Source: Deltaproteobacteria bacterium UBA7527 (lineage in GTDB: Bacteria; Desulfobacterota; Syntrophorhabdia; Syntrophorhabdales; Syntrophorhabdaceae). From it: DNA of 18,225 bases. The notes beneath the pieces are model-generated. The model was not told where the DNA came from, ran no database searches, and saw only the letters and a program-made list of their open reading frames with translations. The stretch covers positions 1 to 18,225 of the forward strand of contig DLMV01000053.1 in NCBI GenBank assembly GCA_002478225.1, written 5' to 3'. Shown here in pieces: positions 7,196-12,826 of this stretch. The position numbers were made by a program, and so were the translations under genes. The stretch's first letter is position 1. The number at the start of each line of letters is the position of its first letter.

Positions 7196-7618
7196 CTACC
7201 AAGTTGTACAATCAGGAGCGGGAGTGCGGCCAACCGTCCAACATTTAATAACCGCGGCATTCGCTGCCGTAGGAAGTGTCGGTATGGAGAATGTATATGT
7301 TCCGGCACCGGCTATCGAAAATGTAAGAAGCGTATCACCAGAAACATTTAAAGCCATACCCTGAACATTTGCACCATCAACAATCTGTTGCATCTTATAC
7401 TGGGTTGTAGGCAAAGAGTTGTTCATAACATACTGAGCAAAAAGAATGCTGTTCGCGCCCCTCAAAGCCCCAAGGAGGCCCTGCGCCGATGCATCACCAG
7501 CCTGTTCCTTGATCTCCATGTATTTCGGAACAGCCACAGCCGCAAGGATGCCGATGATGATGATGACGATGATCAGTTCGATGAGGGTAAAACCTTTCCT
7601 GTTTCTTAAAGCCTTCAT
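7196..7618 (-). CDS. pilA: Type IV major pilin-like prepilin
   Basis: This is a 140-residue prepilin with a short basic leader MKALRNRKG and prepilin peptidase cleavage before Phe (G9/F10). The mature N-terminus FTLIELIIVI has Glu5, the all-hydrophobic helix, and Pro22 and Tyr24 as in classical type IVa pilins. Mature length is 131 residues. Two cysteines near the C-terminus (in KCWTVG and PDCTTW) can form the usual D-region disulfide. A longer frame starting at 7660 is rejected: ATG 7618 has AGGAGG at 7630-7625 with a six-base spacing, and the predicted sigma-54 start at about 7668 leaves no room for translation from 7660. Position at the end of a pil locus and downstream of a PilR-type activator supports it as the major pilin. 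A pseudopilin of a type II system is less likely given pilT. Confidence 0.9.
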   Translation of the reverse strand: MKALRNRKGFTLIELIIVIIIIGILAAVAVPKYMEIKEQAGDASAQGLLGALRGANSILFAQYVMNNSLPTTQYKMQQIVDGANVQGMALNVSGDTLLTFSIAGAGTYTFSIPTLPTAANAAVIKCWTVGRTPAPDCTTW

Positions 7619-7678
7619 ATTAGTCCTCCTGGTGAAGCGTTTATAATATGTAGAAATCATAATATGTTATGAAATAGA

Positions 7679-7694
7679 TGCAATTATTATACCA
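7679..7694 (-). promoter_or_regulatory. Sigma-54 (RpoN) promoter of pilA
   Basis: The - strand reads TGGTATAATAATTGCA, matching TGGCAC-N5-TTGCW with the invariant GG and GC exactly ten bases apart. The expected start is about 7668, giving a 50-nt leader that contains the AGGAGG of pilA. A sigma-54-dependent activator gene lies about 1.2 kb upstream in the same locus, as for pilA of Pseudomonas and Geobacter. Confidence 0.75.
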
Positions 7695-7699
7695 CATTA

Positions 7700-7727
7700 G
7701 GTCACAGATCACAGTTCATAGGTCATG
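7700..7727. repeat. Heptad repeat array just upstream of the pilA promoter
   Basis: Four units in 7-base phase (GGTCACA, GATCACA, GTTCATA, GGTCATG) end five bases from the sigma-54 promoter. They are divergent in sequence from the other arrays but share the spacing. Confidence 0.5.
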
Positions 7728-7900
7728 GCGGAAAAATGCACAACATATAGAGGGGATAAGGTCGGCAGCCGGCACATATAGTATGAATGAGTGTCTATTC
7801 ATTTAAAATGATTACACATTCCCTGCAGCCCCACTTGCCTGTGACCCTGAAAAAGCTACAATTTTTGTGGGCAAGCTACAAATAACGTTGATGGAAAAGA

Positions 7901-7936
7901 GATCGCCGCGTAGCTTCGCTCCTCGCGATGACGATA
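7901..7936. repeat. 36-bp direct repeat, copy 1 (half of the palindromic element)
   Basis: It begins GATCGCCGCGTAGC and ends GCGATGACGATA. It matches 8752-8787 at 35 of 36 positions in the same orientation, and resembles the right half of the palindromic elements at 4605-4693 and 12722-12821. The two copies flank the higBA module. Confidence 0.75.
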
Positions 7937-7941
7937 ACGAC

Positions 7942-8032
7942 GGCTCATAGCTCATAGCGAAACAACCGTAATTCGTGAGGCATTACGCGTAAGGGGACAA
8001 AAGCATAGCGCAAAGCACAGGACGCAAGAGGG
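7942..8032. repeat. Long heptad repeat array downstream of higA
   Basis: Thirteen units can be laid out in 7-base phase, clearest at the start (GGCTCAT, AGCTCAT) and around GAGGCAT/TACGCGT/AAGGGGA. On the - strand it contains CCCCTTACG, also present in the array at 3617-3695 and, with one change (CCCCTTCCG), in the array at 14601-14668. It lies about 60 nt after the higA stop. Confidence 0.55.
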
Positions 8033-8092
8033 AAACCCGATTGGTCGCCCTTTCAAATGTCAATTGCTTTATAATCCACACGAACCGATTAT

Positions 8093-8395
8093 TCATACAA
8101 CGTTTGCGTAGGCTCGTACTTCTCGCTTCAATCTTTCTCCAAGCTCTTCGGCAGTGACATCCAGATCATACTGCGATTGCAGGCCAAGCCAAAACTCGGC
8201 GGATGTTCCAAAAAACCTTTCAAACCTAAGCGCAGTATCAGCGGAAACTCCCCGTTTGCCAAGCACGATCTCGTTTATCCTGCGAGCCGGCACGCCGATA
8301 TTTATGGCCAGTCTGTTCTGGCTTATACCCATCGGCTTGAGAAATTCTTCCAAAAGAACTTCGCCGGGATGTACGGGGTGCAGTTTCTTTTTCAT
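8093..8395 (-). CDS. higA: HigA-type antitoxin (XRE-family DNA-binding protein)
   Basis: This 100-residue protein begins MKKKLHPVHPGEVLLEEFLKPMGIS, the hallmark opening of HigA antitoxins. The Cro/C1-type helix-turn-helix follows (about residues 24-66: SQNRLAINIGVPARRINEIVLGKRGVSADTALRFERFF), then the family-typical SAEFWLGLQSQYDL. It binds and neutralises HigB and represses the operon. It follows higB by 11 bp, and a GGAGG ribosome binding site sits 5-7 bases before ATG 8395. Length and motifs are normal; the module looks functional. Confidence 0.92.
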   Translation of the reverse strand: MKKKLHPVHPGEVLLEEFLKPMGISQNRLAINIGVPARRINEIVLGKRGVSADTALRFERFFGTSAEFWLGLQSQYDLDVTAEELGERLKREVRAYANVV

Positions 8396-8406
8396 AGATC
8401 TCCTCC

Positions 8407-8688
8407 CTAATGATAGTCCGTTATTTCTACATCGTACGCATCACCAGCTTGCAAAGTGAAACAAATACGCCATTGAATATTGATCCGAATACTATACTGA
8501 CCTTCACGATTACCTCTTAATTTTTCCAGCCTGTTGGCGGGAGGAATTCTCAGGTCGTTGAGATTCTTGGCGTTGTTTATCATGCGTAATTTCCTTAACG
8601 CAATTTGCTGAATATCGTGAGGTAATCTATTTGATCCCTCCCTGCTATATACCTTCTGTGTTTCGATGGTCTTGAATGATTTTATCAT
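8407..8688 (-). CDS. higB: HigB-type toxin (RelE/ParE-fold mRNA interferase)
   Basis: This 93-residue protein carries the HigB pattern: IKSFKTIETQKVYSREGSNRLP at the N-terminus, AL.KL..I..A..L.DLR.PP.NRLEKL in the middle, and the terminal strands QYSIRINIQWRICF and DVEITDYH. HigB toxins cleave mRNA on the ribosome. Toxin-before-antitoxin order is the hallmark of higBA. ATG 8688 is the start from the family N-terminus; it has no ribosome binding site and lies seven bases after a near-consensus -10 hexamer, so its mRNA should be leaderless or nearly so. The module is inserted between the pilR-like gene and pilA. Confidence 0.92.
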   Translation of the reverse strand: MIKSFKTIETQKVYSREGSNRLPHDIQQIALRKLRMINNAKNLNDLRIPPANRLEKLRGNREGQYSIRINIQWRICFTLQAGDAYDVEITDYH

Positions 8689-8690
8689 CG

Positions 8691-8705
8691 GTTATAGTAT
8701 ATAAC
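8691..8705. promoter_or_regulatory. Palindromic operator candidate of higBA
   Basis: The perfect inverted repeat GTTATA-GTA-TATAAC covers the -10 hexamer and the expected start, the right place for HigA autorepression. A direct repeat of ACGTTT in the promoter spacer is a second possible contact region. Confidence 0.55.
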
Positions 8706-8724
8706 GGGAAACGTTAAACGTCAA
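8696..8724 (-). promoter_or_regulatory. Promoter of higBA
   Basis: On the - strand, TTGACG (8724-8719) and TATACT (8701-8696) are separated by 17 bp, close to the sigma-70 consensus. The higB ATG begins eight bases after the -10, so transcription should start at or within a few bases of the start codon. Confidence 0.7.
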
Positions 8725-8751
8725 GTCGATATATAAGTAGCGAACGGATCA

Positions 8752-8787
8752 GATCGCCGCGTAGCTTCGCTCCTTGCGATGACGATA
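8752..8787. repeat. 36-bp direct repeat, copy 2 (half of the palindromic element)
   Basis: It differs from 7901-7936 by a single base and lies upstream of higB, so the two copies bracket the higBA module and about 850 bp of DNA. Like copy 1 it is followed by a heptad array. Confidence 0.75.
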
Positions 8788-8816
8788 CTGTATTACATTT
8801 CACGTCTTTTGATTTG

Positions 8817-8850
8817 CCATGAACTATGAACCATCAGCCATGAGCCGCCT
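8817..8850. repeat. Heptad repeat array at the 3' end of the pilR-like gene
   Basis: Units GCCATGA, ACTATGA, ACCATCA and GCCATGA run in 7-base phase up to the pilR stop codon at 8851-8853. The first three are close copies of the units at 2977-2997 next to uvrA. Confidence 0.7.
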
Positions 8851-10206
8851 TTAGGAGCTGGTATCTATCTCGTACTTCTTCACCCTGTACCACATGCTCC
8901 GCTCCGATATGCCAAGGAGCCTGGCGGCTTTTGCCTGTGAGCCCTGGCATTTTTTGAGGGCATCCGTGATCATGCTCTTCTCAAGCTCCGAGATGGCCTC
9001 ATCCAGCGTCTTGTCCGAATAGGGCTTGCTCGCCAGGGAAAGGCCGTCCTTCAGATACAACGGGAGATCGTCAATGGTGACGGTGTCTCCGTCGCACATG
9101 ACGGCCGCCCTTCTGGTAACGCTGATCAATTCTCTCACGTTCCCGGGCCAGTGGTACTGGACCATCAGCTCGTGCGCGTCCTGGGCAATATTGATGATCC
9201 TCCCGGATTCCTTTTCGAATTCCAGCAGGACGTACTCAACTATTGCCTCGATGTCCTCTTTCCTCTCACGGAGCGGCGGGACATTTATCTGGAACTGGGA
9301 CAGCCGGAAATAGAGGTCTTCTCTGAACTTACCGTCCTTCGTCTCATTCTCAAGGACGCGGTTGGTTGTCGAGATGACCCTCACATCCACCCTGTTCGTT
9401 TTCGTCGAGCCAAGGCGCTCGATCTCCTTCTTCTCCACTGCCCGCAGTATCTTCGCCTGGAGGTATGGTGTCATCTCCCCTATTTCATCGAGGACTATCG
9501 TTCCGCCGTCCGCCGTCTCGAACTTGCCTTGTTTCTGCTGGTAGGCGCCGGTAAAGGCTCCCTTCTCGTAGCCGAACAATTCACTTTCGAGAAGGCTGTC
9601 AGGTATGGAAGCGCAGTTCACCACAACGAAATTGCCTTTTTTCTGAGACAGCACATGGATAAGCTTTGCGACCTCTTCCTTGCCTGCGCCGGTCTCCCCT
9701 GTTATGAGAACGGTCAGCTCTGAAGCCGCGATCTTCTCCATATCCCTGAAGATGTCCCTCATCTGCTGCGATCTGCCGACAACACCGTGAAACAGGTATT
9801 GTTCGAGTTCCTTCTCCCTCAGCAACTTCATTTCTTTCTTTAATTCCCTGGTGCCGAGGACCCTTTTTACCATTACTTTCAGCTCGTCGAGAAGTATCGG
9901 CTTCACAAAGAAATCCGTCGCCCCCCGCTTGATGGCATCGAGGGCATTCTTCTTTGTCCCGTAGGCTGTGATGATGAGGATCGGCACGTTCAAATTCTTC
10001 TTGAGTTCCGATGTTGCGGTCAGTCCGTCCATTCCCGGCAGACTTATATCCATTATGACAAGGTCCGTCTCATTGTTTATCGAGCCGACTGCATCCTCAT
10101 ATGCGATAAAAGACCGCACAGAGTAGCCTTCATTCTTCAAGGCCTCTTCCAGGAAGAATCTGACGCCCGGATCATCTTCGATGATTATGATCTTATTGGT
10201 ATTCAT
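8851..10206 (-). CDS. pilR: NtrC-family sigma-54-dependent response regulator (PilR-like)
   Basis: This transcription activator of 451 residues has three domains. The receiver (5-116) has acidic pocket E10/D11/D12, phospho-acceptor D53, T80 and K102. The AAA+ domain (about 141-375) has Walker A GETGAGKE (170-177), the sigma-54 contact loop GAFTGA (216-221), Walker B IVLDE (237-241) and the arginine-finger region FREDLYFRL. A Fis-type helix-turn-helix (QAKAARLLGISERSMWYRVKKY) lies at the C-terminus. All catalytic elements are present. It follows the histidine kinase gene, and the sigma-54 promoter at pilA is an obvious target, so PilR is the best name; the family also has many other NtrC-like members. 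A weak AGGG lies seven bases before ATG 10206, and the 77 bases upstream are a heptad array. Confidence 0.88.
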   Translation of the reverse strand: MNTNKIIIIEDDPGVRFFLEEALKNEGYSVRSFIAYEDAVGSINNETDLVIMDISLPGMDGLTATSELKKNLNVPILIITAYGTKKNALDAIKRGATDFFVKPILLDELKVMVKRVLGTRELKKEMKLLREKELEQYLFHGVVGRSQQMRDIFRDMEKIAASELTVLITGETGAGKEEVAKLIHVLSQKKGNFVVVNCASIPDSLLESELFGYEKGAFTGAYQQKQGKFETADGGTIVLDEIGEMTPYLQAKILRAVEKKEIERLGSTKTNRVDVRVISTTNRVLENETKDGKFREDLYFRLSQFQINVPPLRERKEDIEAIVEYVLLEFEKESGRIINIAQDAHELMVQYHWPGNVRELISVTRRAAVMCDGDTVTIDDLPLYLKDGLSLASKPYSDKTLDEAISELEKSMITDALKKCQGSQAKAARLLGISERSMWYRVKKYEIDTSS

Positions 10207-10283
10207 TGTTAAACCCTATATCGTATATAGTATGTCGTATGTCGTAGATACGTTGCTTGATGCTGGGTACTAGATGCTTGATC
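10207..10283. repeat. Heptad repeat array abutting the pilR-like start codon
   Basis: Eleven units in unbroken 7-base phase, from TGTTAAA next to the start codon to CTTGATC, with TCGTATG/TCGTAGA and CTAGATG/CTTGATC as the clearest neighbours. The last two units on the - strand contain the weak AGGG ribosome binding site of pilR. Confidence 0.6.
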
Positions 10284-10314
10284 GCGTTCATACCCTTACT
10301 CTTTTTTTGCTGTT

Positions 10315-10356
10315 GCTATGAGCCATGAGCTTGCTTTACCCTTCTGCCTAACGGCT
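10315..10356. repeat. Heptad repeat array downstream of the histidine kinase gene
   Basis: Units GCTATGA, GCCATGA, GCTTGCT, TTACCCT, TCTGCCT and AACGGCT run in 7-base phase, about 10 bp after the kinase stop codon at 10366. Confidence 0.55.
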
Positions 10357-10365
10357 TTCTTCTGA

Positions 10366-11433
10366 TTATGCGTTTATATTAATCATATTACTCGTAATGC
10401 CTTCGTCTAATTTCACGACCGGCAGCACTATTGTGAACGTTGTCCCTTGGTCCCCGCTCTTCACTTCGATGGTGCCTCCATGGAGGCGCATATTCCTCAT
10501 GCTGATAAAAAGACCCAGCCCTCTGCCCCCTCTCTTCCGTGAAAAAAAGGGCTTGAACATGGAGTCGAGATCTTCCTGCGCGATCGCGGAATGCCTGTTA
10601 TATATGGAGACGCGAAAAGCAGTGTCTGTCTTTTCAGAAGATATGAGGATAAAGCCTCCGGCCTTCTCATGCTCGGCTGCGTTTCGGAGGATGTTGGTGA
10701 TCACCTGGGAGATCTTTGTTTTATCGGCAACGCACAAGAGGGTGTCTTTTCTTACGAACCGGCATTCAATGCCCTCCAATGCCTGCGTAAGGCCTCTCAC
10801 GGCATCCTCAATAATATCATTCAGGTCAAACCTCTCCCTGACAAGCTCATTATCGGTGAAATCGAGCAGGTCGTGGGTGAACTTATCTATCTTTTTCGCC
10901 GCGTCGAGCATCGCGTTAAGATATGCCTGCTGCGATTCATCCATTGATCTCTGCCGTAAAAGCTCGCTCATCCCTGTGATCGTGTTCAAAGGGTTCCTGA
11001 CCTCGTGGGCAACCATAAGGGACATATACCCAAGGGGAATGATGTAGTCAAGTTTTTCCATGCTCTCCATCAGCGTGTCCTTCTCCCCCTCATCAGCCTC
11101 CATCTTTATATGTTCTATCAGGCGCTCTATAAGGTTGTACACCTCGATCATCTGCCCACGTTCTTTCCTCAATTCCTCGAACTTCACGAATTTCTCCGCC
11201 TGCTTTACAAGGTCGCTGATGGGCTGGATCATGGCCCTGACAACGATAAATGCGCAGAACGAGGAAAAAAAGCAGACAACGATCACCCACGCCCATGCCG
11301 ACTGCGTATGCGCAGACTTGAGCACGTTCGCTCCTATGACAACAGAAAGGAGGCTTGTAAGAAAGACCACAAGCGGGACGATCGTGTTGAGGCTGTATTT
11401 CAGGTTGCTGGGGTCCTTGAAAAAACCTTTCAA
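10366..11433 (-). CDS. Membrane sensor histidine kinase in the pilS position
   Basis: From a TTG start at 11433 the product is 355 residues. It has two membrane helices (about 15-38 and 46-69) joined by only about seven residues, so there is no periplasmic sensor domain. A HAMP-like linker and coiled coil (about 66-125) follow, then the dimerisation box with H143 in LMVAHEVRNPLN, the N-box NILRNAAEH and the G2 box GGRGLGLF. The G1 box is degenerate (YNRHSAIAQEDL in place of DxGxG), as in some other kinases. The TTG overlaps the pilC stop as TTGA with a G-rich site just upstream; a longer frame to 11541 would read through pilC in another frame and is rejected. It should phosphorylate the adjacent NtrC-type regulator. 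It is shorter and has fewer membrane helices than Pseudomonas PilS, so equivalence is by position. Confidence 0.85.
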   Translation of the reverse strand: MKGFFKDPSNLKYSLNTIVPLVVFLTSLLSVVIGANVLKSAHTQSAWAWVIVVCFFSSFCAFIVVRAMIQPISDLVKQAEKFVKFEELRKERGQMIEVYNLIERLIEHIKMEADEGEKDTLMESMEKLDYIIPLGYMSLMVAHEVRNPLNTITGMSELLRQRSMDESQQAYLNAMLDAAKKIDKFTHDLLDFTDNELVRERFDLNDIIEDAVRGLTQALEGIECRFVRKDTLLCVADKTKISQVITNILRNAAEHEKAGGFILISSEKTDTAFRVSIYNRHSAIAQEDLDSMFKPFFSRKRGGRGLGLFISMRNMRLHGGTIEVKSGDQGTTFTIVLPVVKLDEGITSNMININA

Positions 11434-12656
11434 CCGCCCCCCTTCAGCGCGCTCATCATATCCCACCACGGCATGAATATGGCGAGCGCAAGGAACAGGA
11501 CCATAACGGAAAGCCCCGCTGTCAGGATGGGCTCCACCCATGCCGAAAGCCTGCTCACAGAATACGCGACCTCCCTGTCGTAGTGCGTGGAGACCTCTTT
11601 CAGCATCTCTTCAAGGGCGCCTGTCTCCTCGCCTGTGGAGATAAGGTGTATCACAAGGGGCGGGAATATGCCGGCATCTTTCAGAGGCTTTGAGATGCCC
11701 CGTCCTTTCTCTATGTTCTGACCGATCTCAACGATCTTCTGCGCGATATAGTTGTTGCCCACGGTCCTGGAGACGATCTCAAGGGTCTTCACAATGGGTA
11801 TGCCTGCCCTTACGAGGTTCTCAAGGGTAAAGGCGAACCTGCCCATGCATATCTTGAGGACGATCTGGCCGATAAGGGGTATCTGGAGCTTGATCCTGTC
11901 GATGGCCATTGCGCCGTTTGCCGTCCTCTTGTAGAGGATGAAAAGCACGATGATAAGCACGATGGCGCCGACGGTAAAGACCGTATATTTCTCGGCAAGA
12001 TCATTTATGAGGAGCAATATCTGCGTCGGAAGGGGGAGGTCGATCTTTGCGCTCTTGAACATAGGGACAAACTTGGGAACCACCATCTTTATCAGCACGA
12101 CGAAAGCGACAATGAGGGTGCCGACGACGAACATAGGGTAGCGCATGGCAGACTTGAGCATCTCTTTCGTCTTCATCTGAAACTCGATGATGCCCGCAAG
12201 CCTCTCGAGTATATCCTCAAGGCCGCCGCCTGCCTCACCTGCCCTCACCATGCTGACGTAGAGCTCCGGGAAGATGCTCCTGTGCTGTGCGAGGGCATCT
12301 GAAAGGCTCTGCCCCCTGTCTATGTCCTGGGCGATCGTCTTGATCGCCGCCTTCAGCTTCGAGCTTGTGGTCTGTTCCTCCAGCGCCCTCAAGCCCGCGA
12401 CCACAGGGATGCCTGCCCTGATGATCGTCTGGAGCTGCCTCGTAAAAAAAATGAGGTCGTCATTCTTTACCCTCTGGAACCGCAGCAGAAAGTCGTCGAT
12501 CGCAAATGAAGCGGCAATTTTTGTCTCCTTTGCAGAGATGGGAAAAAGCCCTTTGGCATCGAGCTCCGCATAGACGTCCCGCTGGCTGGCAGCCTCTATG
12601 CTCCCTGTTACCAGTAGCCCCTTTTCGTCACGCGCCCTGTATGTGAACGTACCCAT
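11430..12656 (-). CDS. pilC: Type IV pilus inner-membrane platform protein PilC (GspF family)
   Basis: PilC is the inner-membrane platform that couples the PilB and PilT motors to pilin insertion and removal. The 408-residue length is typical. The N-terminal segment MGTFTYRARDEKGLLVTGSIEA is family-characteristic. Two T2SSF domains follow (about 70-195 and 272-395), each with the conserved FTRQL...AGIPVVAGLRALE or FTLENLVRAGIPIVKTLEIVS pattern. Membrane helices lie around residues 170-195, 220-240 and 375-400. It is the fourth structural pil gene in the transcription order and its last codon overlaps the kinase start, indicating co-transcription with the two-component genes. A palindromic element separates it from pilB. 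ATG 12656 has only a weak GGGTGA site. Confidence 0.95.
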   Translation of the reverse strand: MGTFTYRARDEKGLLVTGSIEAASQRDVYAELDAKGLFPISAKETKIAASFAIDDFLLRFQRVKNDDLIFFTRQLQTIIRAGIPVVAGLRALEEQTTSSKLKAAIKTIAQDIDRGQSLSDALAQHRSIFPELYVSMVRAGEAGGGLEDILERLAGIIEFQMKTKEMLKSAMRYPMFVVGTLIVAFVVLIKMVVPKFVPMFKSAKIDLPLPTQILLLINDLAEKYTVFTVGAIVLIIVLFILYKRTANGAMAIDRIKLQIPLIGQIVLKICMGRFAFTLENLVRAGIPIVKTLEIVSRTVGNNYIAQKIVEIGQNIEKGRGISKPLKDAGIFPPLVIHLISTGEETGALEEMLKEVSTHYDREVAYSVSRLSAWVEPILTAGLSVMVLFLALAIFMPWWDMMSALKGGG

Positions 12657-12721
12657 TATGTCACCCAGCCGCCATTATTCTGCATCATTATGCTCTATTA
12701 CGTCATCCTCGTTTTTCTCTC

Positions 12722-12821
12722 TGTCATTGCGAGCCCGCCGGACGCGGCAATCTCATGTGGTAGATCGTCACGTCGCTTCGATCCTCGCGAAGACGATAAT
12801 AAAAGGTTCCTCGCGATGACA
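12722..12821. repeat. Palindromic intergenic element between pilB and pilC
   Basis: The ends TGTCATTGCGAG (12722-12733) and CTCGCGATGACA (12810-12821) are reverse complements with one mismatch. The interior contains GGCAATCTCATG and a second GATCCTCGCGAAGACG copy. It is the same family as 4605-4693 and is the fullest copy here. No coding capacity; it occupies most of the 170-bp junction between pilB and pilC. Confidence 0.75.
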
Positions 12822-12826
12822 TACCG

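Larger units (their letters stand above)
7728..8092. other. Non-coding region between pilA and higA
   Basis: I see no convincing gene in this 365-bp stretch. It contains an inverted repeat ATGAAT/ATTCAT (7783-7788 and 7797-7802), a 9-bp direct repeat AAGCTACAA at 7853-7861 and 7873-7881 (20 bp apart, about 190-210 bp upstream of the expected pilA start), a 36-bp palindrome half-element (7901-7936) and a long heptad array (7942-8032). The upstream half is a plausible place for activator sites serving pilA. Confidence 0.5.

Noticed and set aside
7619..7660. N-terminal extension of the pilin (start at 7660)
   Set aside because: It would give an atypically long leader and lies almost at the predicted transcription start; the AGGAGG fits ATG 7618.
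9151..9723. 190-codon open frame on the + strand
   Set aside because: Antisense to the AAA+ domain of the pilR-like gene, with no independent evidence.
11434..11541. Longer histidine kinase start inside pilC
   Set aside because: These residues come from another frame of conserved pilC sequence; the TTG at the pilC stop is better placed.
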